In this document: positions 1-9,398 of the stretch, one piece after another
How positions within the stretch are numbered: the first letter of the stretch is position 1
Layout: the number at the start of each line of letters is the position of its first letter
DNA from: Streptomyces sp. RPT161
GTDB lineage: Bacteria; Actinomycetota; Actinomycetes; Streptomycetales; Streptomycetaceae
Direction: 5' to 3'
Length of the DNA: 64,000 nt
NCBI RefSeq assembly: GCF_027533845.1
Contig: NZ_JAPZVN010000012.1
Span: 1 to 64,000, forward strand
Notes under the pieces: generated by a model
Told to the model about the DNA's origin: nothing
Seen by the model: only the letters and a program-made list of their open reading frames with translations
Database searches by the model: none
Program-made: the position numbers and the translations under genes

Positions 1-232
1 GTCTCCGGCCGAAGCCGTGAGCGCGCTGTCATGCCTAGCCGGTCAACTCAGAAGCGGCGGCAGGGGGGGTGGGCGCGCCCGGCGGAACTCCGACCGGCTG
101 AAGCCGCTGAGGCGATGAATCTGCGGGAACTGCTCAACATCCCTGTGGTACGGGCCAAGACAGGGCTTCGTCAAAGTTCTACCTTGCCCTTTGTGTCCGC
201 AGGTCGCTATCGCGACACCTCGCTCGTGCTGT
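1..232. other. left edge, no gene recognised
   Basis: Open frames exist on both strands, as expected at this GC content, but none has a recognisable product or a convincing ribosome binding site. The stretch lies downstream of the acetyltransferase that ends at 233. Confidence 0.4.
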
Positions 233-769
233 TCAGCCCCGGGGTGTCCAATCGTTCGAGAGGAGCCCAAGGACGGCTTCGTCTGCGTATGTGCCGTACA
301 CCCATGCGGAGCGCCGCAGTGTTCCCTCCCGCGTGAACCCGACCCTGGTTGCCGCCGCGAGCATAGGGCTGTTGTCCGTGAGGGTCTCGATCTGCAGCCG
401 CTGTAGTCCGCGTACGGCGAATCCGTACTCGCACAGTGTGTGCAGGACATCCACGCTGAGCCCGCGGCCGCGGAATGTGGGGCGCAGGGCGATGCCGATG
501 TGAGCCGTCCGGTTGTGCGTGTCGATGCCCCAGAGGAGGGCCTCGCCGGCCAGCTCATGCGACTCCAGCTCGACGACGGAGAAGCACGCTGCCTCGTCCG
601 ATGGCTCGGTCACGGCGAAGGGCGAGTGGCCCAAACCTGGTGAGATGGGTCGCCACGGGCGAGAGTCGGCGCGTGACCGTGTGGGCACATCGTCGTACAG
701 CTCGGAGTGGAGAACTGGGACGTCGCTCTCGTGCCGGGCACGCAGCCCGATCTTTTCGCCACGTATCAC
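233..769 (-). CDS. GNAT family N-acetyltransferase (RimJ/RimL-like)
   Basis: A 178-residue protein of usual GNAT length. The N-terminus has the beta-strand opening of the family ([11 protein letters not shown]). The acetyl-CoA binding loop is visible as [12 protein letters not shown] near residues 98-109, followed by the strand and helix containing [13 protein letters not shown], typical of RimJ/RimL enzymes. By family it transfers an acetyl group to an amine; the substrate cannot be told from sequence. Its start lies only 67 bp downstream of the transposase stop on the same strand, so its original promoter may have been displaced and it may now be read from the element. Confidence 0.85.
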   Translation of the reverse strand: MIRGEKIGLRARHESDVPVLHSELYDDVPTRSRADSRPWRPISPGLGHSPFAVTEPSDEAACFSVVELESHELAGEALLWGIDTHNRTAHIGIALRPTFRGRGLSVDVLHTLCEYGFAVRGLQRLQIETLTDNSPMLAAATRVGFTREGTLRRSAWVYGTYADEAVLGLLSNDWTPRG

Positions 770-836
770 AGGGCATTCCTATACGAGTGGCCCCAGCCGA
801 TCAACCAAGCTTCCCCGCCTGATCCACAGGTGGCAG

Positions 837-2013
837 TCAGGAGAGCCCGAGGAGTGCGAACGGTCGCCGGGGGTCGCGAGCGTTGCGGCGGAGGCCAGCA
901 GCGATGTTGGTGACGCCGGCGAGCTTCAGGACGCCGATGGCCAAGTTTCGCCAGGTGGCCATGGCGCGTGGTGCGTTGCCGCTTCGCAGCTGGGAGGCGT
1001 CCTCGGCGAAGGTTGTGTCGCGGACGTGGTGCGGGGCTTCGATCTTCCAGTGGTCGCGGATGCGCTTCGAGCTGGGCGGACGTGGTTTCCTCGGCGGTCA
1101 GGCTGGTGACGGCGTAGACGGTCTTGACGGTGGTCCTGCTGGTTTTGCGGTCGGTGCGGCGTCGCTTGATCTGGATCGCCTGGCGGGCTCCGGGGAAGAG
1201 CAAGTTCTTGACGGTGGCGGCCTTAATGCTGCGGATTTCAGCGCGTCCGATGCCCCGGGTGCGGCACTGGAGCGGGATGTCCCTCCAGGGCATGGACTTG
1301 AGCTGCTTGCGCAGGTTCTTCTGGTTACCCTTAACGATCACGATGCAGTGGGCTTGGCGCCGCAGGAGATACTCGGCGTGCTCGCGCTGGGTGCGCAGTG
1401 CGTCGCTGGTGACGACTGCTCCGGTCAGTTCAGCGATGCTGTCCAGCAGCGGCTGGAAGCAGGTGATTTCGTTGGTCTTCTCGCCAACGTCCAGCTGGGC
1501 CAGGACCAGGCCGGAGGTGTGCTCGACCGCGGCGAGCAAGTGAATCTTTCGGCCCTGTGCCTTGCCTGCGCCGCGCAGGCTCTTGCCGTCGACCGCCAGG
1601 CCGCGCGGTGCGGCGGTGTCGGCTGGGCGGCGGTCCGCCAGCCAACGGCCGACAGCCCGGTCCAACGCGTCGCCGTCGATGCGGGCCAGCAGCCGACGGA
1701 CTGTCGACTCTGTGGGCAGGCACCTGCCTGGAAGGACAGGATCGCAACGTGTGCCGAGCTGTTCCAGCAGGTGGGGCGGTACACCGGAGATCCACTCTCC
1801 GACCGCCAGGAGTGATGTTGCCCCGGACAGCACGGCGCACGCGGTCAGTGCCAGTACGACGGTCAGAGCGTGCCGCACTCCGCGGCGATCACGCGGATCG
1901 GGCACCTGGGTCAACCGCTCCAACAGGCTCGGGACCTCGTCAGGAGCGACGTCGGGTTGCGCGCGCGGTTGGTCAAAGGCAGGCGGTATCGGGGATGATG
2001 CGTCGGCAGGCAC
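837..2013 (-). pseudogene. ISAs1-family transposase, frameshifted
   Basis: The minus-strand frame from 2013 has the ISAs1 features: an N-terminal DDE_Tnp_1-associated region ([14 protein letters not shown]), then [12 protein letters not shown] and [18 protein letters not shown] with the catalytic acidic residues. Near 1059-1065 the frame breaks after AQLEAH. The expected continuation ([21 protein letters not shown], then [17 protein letters not shown]) runs in another frame to a stop at 837-839. From 2013 to that stop is 1177 bp, two short of a whole number of codons, so a 2-bp deletion restores a 392-residue protein. In the present frame the ORF runs on aberrantly to 766. Terminal inverted repeats could not be placed. 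As read, the element should be unable to transpose on its own. Confidence 0.85.
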
Positions 2014-2635
2014 GGTCTTCCAGTCGGATCATGGGGCGTCGAGAACTCCATGATCTTGGAAACCCGTGCCTGTTGCGTCCCGGGCCAGTCGAGCAGGCAG
2101 ATCGTCCCGAACCGGACGCCTCCCGACTATGCCGATGCCCTGCGGGCCAAGAGGCCCGCATCCGTCGGTGATGTCGCCTCCGCGTGTGGCCTGGCGCGAA
2201 CGTATGCGGCGACGATCGGTGAGGCCGACGGTAAAGGCACCGCTTCTCAAGCCGGATACAGCGGCCGTAGTTCTCGCAACCGCAAGGAATCGGCTACGAC
2301 TTGGTGACGCGGAAGCGCAACGCGACTTCGGGCTTGCCGCCGCAGTAGGGAAAGCCGGACGTCGCCCCTCGGCTTGCCCGCGGGAAATCCAGCGCTACGG
2401 GACGACCTTGGCAGCGTGTGGTGTGTAAAGCGGTAATCCCTGATCTGGCCAGTCAGGGGACAACCGATATAGCGCTCCACCGTAGGGCAGGGCGGGAAGA
2501 AGGATGTTGTGCGATCCCGGCCCTGCTCCGGAGGATTTCGCCCCTGCTGCGCTGCCGCAGGGAAAGCTGGGGCGAAGTCCGGTGCAGGGCCGGGAACGAC
2601 GACCGTCGACCGGTCAGCCGACGCCGCTGTCTGCG
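2014..2635. other. non-coding stretch between transposase and lasso precursor
   Basis: No convincing gene. It holds an 8-bp inverted repeat (GATCATGG/CCATGATC around 2027-2056) close to the transposase start, which may belong to the end of the insertion sequence. The rest would contain the 3' region of the lasso precursor transcript; no strong terminator hairpin was found. Confidence 0.35.
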
Positions 2636-2773
2636 CTAGCGGGGCTTCTTGAAGCCCAGGGTCGTGGCGTCCTTCTGCGTGTAGATGGTTCCATCCGTGT
2701 CCTTGGTGAAGTGGCCGACCTTGGCGACGGTGGGAGGCGTGTAGCGCGCGGGCAACTGCTTGTTCCTGGTCAT
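2636..2773 (-). CDS. lasso peptide precursor (A), predicted core GTIYTQKDATTLGFKKPR
   Basis: A 45-residue gene. The leader matches the actinobacterial lasso pattern YxxPx(L/V)xxxGxxxxxT exactly: Y11, P14, V16, G20 and T26. T26 is the conserved Thr at -2, which places the core at G28-R45 (18 residues). Gly1 and Asp8 of the core suit an 8-membered macrolactam ring, and there is no Cys, so the product would be class II. The start codon follows GGGAG with 7-nt spacing. The biosynthetic genes (cyclase, leader peptidase, RRE protein, exporter) begin about 650 bp away on the opposite strand. Precursor genes normally lead the same operon, so this divergent arrangement is unusual. I do not recognise the core as a published lasso peptide. 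Ring residue and cleavage site are inferred from family rules. Confidence 0.88.
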   Translation of the reverse strand: MTRNKQLPARYTPPTVAKVGHFTKDTDGTIYTQKDATTLGFKKPR

Positions 2774-3424
2774 GGCCTTCTCCCTTGTGTCTCGGTTGAA
2801 CCTGGAATGACGTCAAATCATGTAACCGCCCTCGAACCAGAGGTGTCCACTTGGGCATTACAACTTCCGCCATCCTGAGCTGACTTCACTGCCACGTGCG
2901 TGGATCGGCTATGCGCACGCGCCGACCGCTTCACGTGGCTGTCGAGCATGGCTGGAGAAGGTCCAAGCCAGGTCCCACGAGGCGCATGGTGCACTGCGAA
3001 CGCTGTCCGCAACAACCAGGAGCCTCGTGCGTCACTCCGCCCTCTCAATTGCTACTTCACCTGGCGGGGGAGGGGTGGAGGAGATTCGGTGGCCGCCATG
3101 GAACTTGACTTATTGTATGTATGCCGTGATTCGCGGACTCGGTCTGATCGGTTATCGGAACGGATCCTTTTGCTCTTTTGTCGTCACGGTAATTGGCGCG
3201 ATGTCAACTTCGGCCAGTTGCCAGACCTTCCCCCGGTGGGGCACGGTTTTGCGGCGGCGCGGGACAGTGCGGGACCCGCCCCTTGCCCGCGTGCGGCGTG
3301 GGTGTCGCCCCCTACGGTCCGGCGCTGACAGGGCAGCCGTATGGCCGAGTGGGATCGGTGGCCGGGCGGGTGGACGCGATGCCGACGGGCGGATGTCGCC
3401 ATTGATACCGGGTGGGTGAGGCAT
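2774..3424. other. divergent intergenic region of the lasso locus
   Basis: About 650 bp between the divergent precursor and cyclase genes, without a convincing gene. It should hold both promoters. An 8-bp palindrome TGACGTCA lies near 2811-2818, about 40 bp upstream of the precursor start. A comparatively AT-rich patch with TTGACT lies near 3106-3111 on the plus strand. Neither was matched to a clear -10 box. No second lasso leader motif was found in the plus-strand frames. Confidence 0.4.
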
Positions 3425-5305
3425 GTGCAATCGCTGAACGACAACCTTGTGGTCTTCCCGGACTCCCCAGGCGGCGTTTGGGCTCACCGTCAGGTCGATG
3501 CGGAGGCACCGCAGATGGTGCCCCATGCTTCCGGGCGGCCGTGGCTGGTCGGTTCGTGGGCACCGGAGGATCTGGTGGTGGCCGACGCGGGCCCGGTGCG
3601 GGTGGCCGTGTACGGTCCGGAATCGATCACGCCGAATCGGCTCTCCGAGCTGGTCTCCCCGATGCGCGGCCTGCCGGACCTGGACCGGCTGGCCCGCCGG
3701 CTTCCCGGCAGTGCACATGTGATGGCGTCCGCCCATGGTCAGGTGCGGGTCCAGGGCACCGTCACCGGGACCCGCTGCGTGTTCACCGCCTGTCTGGGTG
3801 ATGTTCCGGTCGCCAGTGACCGAGCCGACGTGCTGGCCGGGATGGTCGGCGCGGAGCCGGACGAGGACCTGCTCGCGGCGGGTGTGACGTACGGGATGCT
3901 CTTCACGCCACTGAGCGAGCGCAGTTGGTGGCGCGGCGTACGCCAAGTGGCCGCGGACTCCTGTCTGTTGCTCCCCGGCAACGGCCCCGCGCGCACGGCG
4001 CGTTGGTGGCATCCGCCGGAGCCGAACGTTCCGTTGGCGCGGGGAGCGGCCCGGGTGCGCGAGAGTCTGCGGGAGGCCGTGGCCCTGCGACAACCCCGCC
4101 GGGGCAGGCTGTCGGCGGACCTGTCGGGCGGCATGGATTCCACCTCGCTGTGCTTCCTCGCGGCTGAGCACCGCCCCGACCTGCTGACCTTTCGTTGGAT
4201 CGGCGGCAGTGCGATCAACGACGACCCGCTCTACGCCGCCCAGGCCGCGCGCTCGCTGGAGCACGCCGAGCACCTGACCATGCTGGAAACCGACGCTCCG
4301 CCGGTGTTCTCCCCGCCGTACTGGCTGCCGGACACGGAAGCCCCGCGGGCTGCCACCCGCGGGATGAACGCGATCCGCACGGGGATCCGACTGCTGGTCG
4401 AGAACGGCTCCACCCGACACCTGGCCGGGCACGGGGCCGATGAGCTGTTCACCGGCAGCGCCGCCTACCTGCACACGCTCTTTCGCCGCCGACCGGTGAC
4501 CGCCCTGCGGCAGCTGCGCGCCCATCGGGCGCTGAGCCGCGGGCCGTTGGCGTCCAGCCTGGCCGGTCTGCTGCGGGGAGAAGACCTCGGCGCGTGGTGG
4601 CGGCGGTGCGCCGACGACCTCCGCCGCCCCACGCCGCTACGCCCGGCTCCTGCGCTCGGCTGGGGAGAGCGGCTCCCGGCGACGCCGTGGGCCACCGGGG
4701 ACGCAGTGAGGACCACGCGGACGCTCTTCTACGACGTGGCGGATCAGGTCGCCCCGCTGGCACCGGACCGAGGGCAACACGAGGCCCTGACAGCCCTGCG
4801 TAGCGCAGGGCCTGTGCTCCGGCTGGTCTGCCGTGAGTACGCGGCCGAGGGGCTGCGCTTGGAACTGCCCTACCTGGATGACCGGGTGGTCGAGGCTGTG
4901 CTGTCCATCCGTCCCCATGAGCGCTACACCCCCTGGCAGTACAAGCCGGTGCTGGCCGCGGCGATGCGCGGCCTCGTGCCCGACGTGATCCTGGACCGCA
5001 CCACCAAGGGTGACTGTGAGGAATCCGTCGACCGAGCGTTGCAGCAGCATGTTCCCGACCTGCTGGAACTGTTCGCGGACTCGCTCCTGGCGCGCCGCGG
5101 CCTTATCGACGTGGCCGGTATGCGCACCACCTTGCTCACACCGCCCCGGACCGGAGACGTCTGGTCCGCCCAACTGGAGGCGACGCTCGGCGCCGAACTG
5201 TGGCTGCGGGAGATCGCGGTCCGCCCCACGGCGGCACTCGCCGGCTCCACACGCGGCGGCGCCCGCCACCTCCACCGAGTGACCGAACCCGAGGAGACGC
5301 CGTGA
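3425..5305 (+). CDS. lasso peptide cyclase (C), asparagine-synthetase-like
   Basis: The ATP-dependent enzyme that would activate the core Asp8 side chain and close the ring onto Gly1. The N-terminal half has the degenerate glutaminase-like region of lasso cyclases (NLVVFPDSPGG near the start). The C-terminal half carries the ATP-pyrophosphatase loop LSADLSGGMDSTSL and the downstream GHGADELFTG and ELPYLDDRVVE motifs of asparagine synthetase B. About 626 residues, normal for the family. The start is uncertain: GTG 3425, just after GGTGAG, gives a family-like N-terminus, while the open frame extends upstream to ATG 3341. Its stop overlaps the GTG of the next gene (GTGA), so the two are translationally coupled. 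Confidence 0.9.
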   Translation: MQSLNDNLVVFPDSPGGVWAHRQVDAEAPQMVPHASGRPWLVGSWAPEDLVVADAGPVRVAVYGPESITPNRLSELVSPMRGLPDLDRLARRLPGSAHVMASAHGQVRVQGTVTGTRCVFTACLGDVPVASDRADVLAGMVGAEPDEDLLAAGVTYGMLFTPLSERSWWRGVRQVAADSCLLLPGNGPARTARWWHPPEPNVPLARGAARVRESLREAVALRQPRRGRLSADLSGGMDSTSLCFLAAEHRPDLLTFRWIGGSAINDDPLYAAQAARSLEHAEHLTMLETDAPPVFSPPYWLPDTEAPRAATRGMNAIRTGIRLLVENGSTRHLAGHGADELFTGSAAYLHTLFRRRPVTALRQLRAHRALSRGPLASSLAGLLRGEDLGAWWRRCADDLRRPTPLRPAPALGWGERLPATPWATGDAVRTTRTLFYDVADQVAPLAPDRGQHEALTALRSAGPVLRLVCREYAAEGLRLELPYLDDRVVEAVLSIRPHERYTPWQYKPVLAAAMRGLVPDVILDRTTKGDCEESVDRALQQHVPDLLELFADSLLARRGLIDVAGMRTTLLTPPRTGDVWSAQLEATLGAELWLREIAVRPTAALAGSTRGGARHLHRVTEPEETP

Positions 5306-5778
5306 CCAGTCCCCCCTGCGCGCTGCCGCCCCGTATCCGCCTGCCCCTGCACCGGCGTGTGCTGCCGCTGACCGCCGTGTCCATCGCCTGGCCCCTGGCC
5401 AAACTGCCCCCCAAGTACCTGCGCGTCACACTCGAAACGCTGCGCGTCGGCGCACGTCCGGGCACCGCCGCACAGGCGTCGGCGGCCCGCACCGCGGTCG
5501 TCGCGGTCAGCCTGCACTGCGCCGTCCACAACTGCCTGCAGCGGTCGATCGCGGCGGCCGTGCTGTGCCGCTTCAAGGGAGTGTGGCCCACCTGGCAGGC
5601 CGGCGTGCGCACCACGCCCTTCGCCGCCCACGCCTGGATCGAAGCCGACGGCCAGATGATCGACGAACCGTACCCCGACGGCTACTACCGGCCGCTGCTC
5701 ACCGTCGCCCCCAACGCGCCCAGGCGAGCGGCCCGTTGGCCGCTGCCGCGCCGAGACCGTGCTCGGAGGACCCCATGA
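5302..5778 (+). CDS. lasso leader peptidase (B2), transglutaminase-like
   Basis: A 158-residue transglutaminase-like cysteine protease that cleaves the leader after the -1 residue. The catalytic Cys lies in HNCLQRS and the His in AAHAWIEADG, with the Asp nearby, as in lasso B2 proteins. GTG 5302 is preceded by GAGGAG and overlaps the cyclase stop. Its own stop overlaps the ATG of the RRE gene by four bases. The order C-B2-B1-D with overlapping codons indicates one operon. An open frame extends upstream to 5200, but that part lies inside the cyclase gene and does not resemble the family. Confidence 0.9.
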   Translation: MTSPPCALPPRIRLPLHRRVLPLTAVSIAWPLAKLPPKYLRVTLETLRVGARPGTAAQASAARTAVVAVSLHCAVHNCLQRSIAAAVLCRFKGVWPTWQAGVRTTPFAAHAWIEADGQMIDEPYPDGYYRPLLTVAPNAPRRAARWPLPRRDRARRTP

Positions 5779-6035
5779 CGCTACGCCTGACCGCCCATAC
5801 GGTCACCACCGAAACCGATGACGGCGCGGTGCTGTTGAGCCAGCGCACCGGAGACTACTGGCAGGTCAACCACACCGGCGCCTACGCGCTCCAGCGCCTG
5901 CTGGCCGGCCGCACCGTGGAACAAGTGGCCGAGGAGTTCGCGGCACGCTACGACATCGCACCGGCCCAGGCGCGCGAAGACCTCACCGCGCTGACCGACC
6001 AACTCCGGTCGTCCGGGCTGGTGGAGGCCGACTGA
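5775..6035 (+). CDS. lasso leader-binding RRE protein (B1), PqqD-like
   Basis: An 86-residue PqqD-like RiPP recognition element. Visible features are the N-terminal beta strands (VTTETDDGAVLLSQRTGDYW), then a winged-helix part with NHTGAYALQRLL and TVEQVAEEFAARYD. It should bind the precursor leader, chiefly the Tyr/Pro motif, and present it to the peptidase. ATG 5775 follows GGAGGA with short spacing and overlaps the peptidase stop (ATGA). Length is usual for a discrete actinobacterial B1 protein. Confidence 0.9.
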   Translation: MTLRLTAHTVTTETDDGAVLLSQRTGDYWQVNHTGAYALQRLLAGRTVEQVAEEFAARYDIAPAQAREDLTALTDQLRSSGLVEAD

Positions 6036-6141
6036 CAACCGGCCCCGGCCTGCGGTGCCCTGCGCGGTGCCGGCCGTCCCGCCTCGAACTCGCTCGTCGT
6101 GACGGCCCGGGCGCCGGGCTGGAGAAGGAGCCGCGCACGCG

Positions 6142-7911
6142 ATGCTTCGACACCTTTGGGCCCTGACCCAGGGGCAGCGGCGGCCCCTGGCCACCGCCCT
6201 CCTCCTCACCCTGGCCGCGGCAGCCGTGGGCGTCGCGCAGCCCCTGGCCGCCAAGGCAGTGGTCGACGCGCTCACCGCACACCGGCCGCTCCTCCTCCCT
6301 GTCACCGTCCTCGTCCTGCTGCTGCTGGCCCAGGCGCTGGTCGGCGCCTTCGCCGCCTTCCTGCTGGAGCGCACGGGTGAGCGGTTCGTCCTCGGCATGC
6401 GCACCAGGGTGTTCTCGCACCTGCTGCGGGTCCGGATGCATGCCTTCGACCGCTTGCGTGTGGGCGACCTCATGGCGCGCGCCTCGACGGACGTGGCCGT
6501 CCTGCGCGACGCGCTCACGCACCTCTCCGTCCAGCTCGCCACGAACCTGTGCGTCGCCCTCGGCAGCGTCGGCGCCATGTTCGTGATGGATCCCGTCCTG
6601 ATGCTGCTCATCCTGTGCGTGATGCTGGTCGGCAGCCTTGTGATCAATGGGCTTTCGGCGAGGATCGGCCGCGCGTCCACGACGCTGCAGAACGCCGTCG
6701 GAGAGATCTCCGCCGGACTGGAACGTGCGCTGTCCGCCCTCCGCACCGTCCGCGCCAACCGCGCCGAACAGCGCGAGATCGACCGTCTCACCACCCTCGC
6801 CCACCGGGCCTACGACGCCGCGGTGCACAGCGCCCGGCTCACGGCGACGATCGCCCCCACGGCCCAGATGGCCATCAACGCCGCCTTCGTCCTGGTCCTG
6901 CTGATCGGCGCGGTCCGTGTGGACGAAGGGGCGCTCTCGCTCGGCGCCCTCGTGGCGATGCTGCTGTACGCCACCCAACTCGGCGGCCCCATCACCGAGT
7001 TGATGGAAGGGGTCGCCTCGGTGCACCGGGCGAAAGGCGCCACCGACCGCATCCAGGAGGTGTACGCGCTCCCCACCGAGGACAGCGGCAACGCGGCGAC
7101 CAGCCGCGGCCCACTGTGGCGGCACCCACCCCAGCGCCCGACTTCGAGTGCGTCGCTGGAGATTCGCGATCTGCGATTCGGCTACAGTCCCGACGCTCCG
7201 GTGCTCCGGGGACTGTCGCTCTCCGTCCCGCACCACGCGCTCGTCGCCCTGGTCGGACCGTCCGGAGCCGGCAAGTCCACCACCTTCGCACTGATCAACC
7301 GGTTCTACGAGCCGTGGAGCGGCAGCATCCGCATCGACGGGCAGCCCGCCACGGATGTCGATCTCCAGGAGTGGCGCTCGCACATCGGCTGGGTCGAACA
7401 GGACTGCCCCCTCCTGCACGGCACCTTGCGGGACAACCTGTGCTACGCCGCTCCCGACGCCACCGACGACAGGCTGTGGCGGGCGCTCGACCTCGTCAAT
7501 CTGACCCAGAAGATCCACCGGCTACCGGCAGGGCTGGACACCGACGTCGGCGAGCGCGGGGCGCGTCTGTCCAGTGGCGAACGCCAGAGAATCGCCATCG
7601 CCCGAGCGGTACTGGGCCGCCCCCGGCTGCTGTTGATGGACGAACCCACCGCGCACCTCGACCCTGCCAACGAGGCCGCGTTGACGGTCAACATGCACAA
7701 CCTGCGGCAGGAGTGCGCCCTTCTCGTCATCGCCCACCGAATGTCCACCATCGAAGCTGCTGACACTGTCGTCATGCTCTCGAACGGCGCGGCTCAGGCC
7801 ACAGGCACGTACGCCGAGCTCCTGCGCACCCACCGCGGATTCCAGCGGCTCGTCGATCGCTCTGCCGACGTCGACGGCTCATGTCGCCCTTGGCAGCCAG
7901 GCGTACGCTGA
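6142..7911 (+). CDS. lasso peptide ABC exporter (D)
   Basis: A 589-residue half-transporter: about six transmembrane segments in residues 1-290, then the nucleotide-binding domain. Walker A is GPSGAGKST, the signature is LSSGERQRIAIARA, Walker B is LLLMDEPT and the H-loop is IAHR. It probably exports the mature lasso peptide across the membrane as a homodimer and gives self-immunity. ATG 6142 has GAAGGAG upstream. It follows the RRE gene by 106 bp on the same strand and closes the operon. Confidence 0.9.
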   Translation: MLRHLWALTQGQRRPLATALLLTLAAAAVGVAQPLAAKAVVDALTAHRPLLLPVTVLVLLLLAQALVGAFAAFLLERTGERFVLGMRTRVFSHLLRVRMHAFDRLRVGDLMARASTDVAVLRDALTHLSVQLATNLCVALGSVGAMFVMDPVLMLLILCVMLVGSLVINGLSARIGRASTTLQNAVGEISAGLERALSALRTVRANRAEQREIDRLTTLAHRAYDAAVHSARLTATIAPTAQMAINAAFVLVLLIGAVRVDEGALSLGALVAMLLYATQLGGPITELMEGVASVHRAKGATDRIQEVYALPTEDSGNAATSRGPLWRHPPQRPTSSASLEIRDLRFGYSPDAPVLRGLSLSVPHHALVALVGPSGAGKSTTFALINRFYEPWSGSIRIDGQPATDVDLQEWRSHIGWVEQDCPLLHGTLRDNLCYAAPDATDDRLWRALDLVNLTQKIHRLPAGLDTDVGERGARLSSGERQRIAIARAVLGRPRLLLMDEPTAHLDPANEAALTVNMHNLRQECALLVIAHRMSTIEAADTVVMLSNGAAQATGTYAELLRTHRGFQRLVDRSADVDGSCRPWQPGVR

Positions 7912-8159
7912 AGGGCTCGGCGAGTACGCGATCAGTCATCGGGCACGCCCGGCAAGGCGGTGCTGCCGTCGGTGCGGATGCCGTCCAGTCTCTGATCGGC
8001 GCCGGACGATCCTGTGGGCGACCAAGCCTCCTGTGCTGCCCCACTCCCGTGGTGTCCGGCAGGGAGCCGTCGTCGGAGGTGGCGACGTTGTCGTGGCGAG
8101 CGGGAACATCGTTCGGGTGCCGGGGGCGACGCGCGGCGGTCCCGGCGCCGAAACGGGCC

Positions 8160-8381
8160 TCAGAGCTTGGTCAGCTTGCCGTACGGACTCGCTATCCGTA
8201 CCTGTGGTGAACCGAAGTCGACAAGTACCGCGACCTCGTCCTCGACACCGATCACCCGGCCGAGGCCGAACTGGTCGTGTGTGACCCGGTCTCCTACCGC
8301 GAAATGCTTGGGAGGCGACGTGACCGGGGGCTTGAAGGGGCTTGACGGCAGGTGGCGCCGGGCTACGGCTGGCTTTGTCAT
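8160..8381 (-). CDS. small CarD/TRCF-like domain protein
   Basis: A 73-residue protein with a single recognisable part, FAVGDRVTHDQFGLGRVIGV followed by VAVLVDFGSPQVRI. This resembles the Tudor-like fold of CarD and Mfd RNA-polymerase-interacting domains and a small conserved Streptomyces protein of unknown role. The start at ATG 8381 lacks an obvious Shine-Dalgarno. The longer open frame upstream has no family features and overlaps the neighbouring acetyltransferase region, so it was discarded. A function in transcription is only inferred from the fold. Confidence 0.65.
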   Translation of the reverse strand: MTKPAVARRHLPSSPFKPPVTSPPKHFAVGDRVTHDQFGLGRVIGVEDEVAVLVDFGSPQVRIASPYGKLTKL

Positions 8382-8631
8382 TGGTCTCAGTATGCGCCCG
8401 ATGAGCGAGCTGCCGCTCCGCGCGGGCGAACGAAACCAAGTCGAGACCTCCTCCGGGCAACCACTGCTCGTCCGGTTTCGCCTTCCCGAGCCGGCGAAGC
8501 CGCGGACCCGCCCCCAGCTCGACGGGCTCGTACCGCTCGGCCCGCTGCCACCCCGGCATCGCCGCCTCCTGAGGGCGGCAGGCCGGGTACTGGTTCTCGC
8601 CGGGGTCCCTGCCTTCGACAGAATCGGGGTC

Positions 8632-9162
8632 ATGACTGAGATCCTCACCCCCCGCCTGCTCCTTCGCCGCTGGCATGACGACGACATTGCCTTCATGGCG
8701 GAGATCAACGCGGACCCGCAGGTCATGCGCTGGATCGGCGACGGTTCGGTCCGTGATTTCGACAGCACTGCGGAGGCCGTCGAGCGGTGGGAGGAGGAGT
8801 GGGACGAGGAGGGCTTCGGCCTCTTCGCCGTCGAGCTACTGGCCTCAGGCGAGCTGGCCGGATTCGTGGGCCTGTCCGTACCGGAGTTCCTGCCGGAGGT
8901 ACTGCCCGCCGTGGAGATCGGCTGGCGGTTGGGCCGCCAGTTCTGGGGTCAGGGGTACGCCTCCGAAGCCGCCTGCGCCGTGCTGGAGTTCGCGCTCCGA
9001 GACCGTGGCCTCGACCGTGTCATCAGCATCGCCCGCGTGGGCAACGACGCCTCCGAGAACGTGATGCGCAAGCTCGGCATGCTGCCGGAGCGTGAAACGA
9101 CGCACCCGGTGTACGGCTTTCCGCTGCGCGTCCACGCCATCGACCTCACGGAGTTCTCGTAA
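8632..9162 (+). CDS. GNAT family N-acetyltransferase
   Basis: A 176-residue GNAT protein. It opens with [15 protein letters not shown], typical of the RimJ/RimL branch. The acetyl-CoA loop is [18 protein letters not shown] (about residues 104-121), followed by the conserved [13 protein letters not shown]. The substrate is unknown. ATG 8632 was chosen because homology begins there; the open frame extends upstream to 8014 without family features. Downstream is the long cold-shock leader. Confidence 0.88.
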   Translation: MTEILTPRLLLRRWHDDDIAFMAEINADPQVMRWIGDGSVRDFDSTAEAVERWEEEWDEEGFGLFAVELLASGELAGFVGLSVPEFLPEVLPAVEIGWRLGRQFWGQGYASEAACAVLEFALRDRGLDRVISIARVGNDASENVMRKLGMLPERETTHPVYGFPLRVHAIDLTEFS

Positions 9163-9398
9163 CCCGGCCAGACAACGGCAGCCATCGTCCCCTCATCTCG
9201 CGCCGACCCGCACACGGCTCCTGGGCCACCCGCGCTGGGCCCCCCGCGCGGCCCGTGCTCGCGGACGCGAATACCTATTGCCGAGGGTGCAGAAAACAGT
9301 GCGATGGCCGGTGAGGTTTTATGGCCCAGAGAGTGAGGCGTGGAAACCTGCCGTGCTCAGCGGCTCGCTCCGTGCTACTGTCGATCGCAGTTGCAGTT

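Noticed and set aside
766-836. Extension of the transposase frame to 766
   Set aside because: This part is read out of frame after the deletion near 1060. The true stop is at 837-839.
883-1815. Long plus-strand open frame of 310 codons
   Set aside because: It is the antisense of the ISAs1 transposase. The minus strand has the family motifs; this frame has none.
2247-2873. 208-codon minus-strand frame overlapping the lasso precursor
   Set aside because: It lies in another frame. The 45-codon precursor has the leader pattern and a good ribosome binding site; this frame does not.
3152-4525. 457-codon minus-strand frame across the lasso cyclase
   Set aside because: It is a shadow of the cyclase caused by high GC at third positions, with no start signal or recognisable domain.
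5983-7518. 511-codon minus-strand frame rich in Gly, Glu and Arg
   Set aside because: It is antisense to the ABC exporter, whose Walker motifs are on the plus strand.
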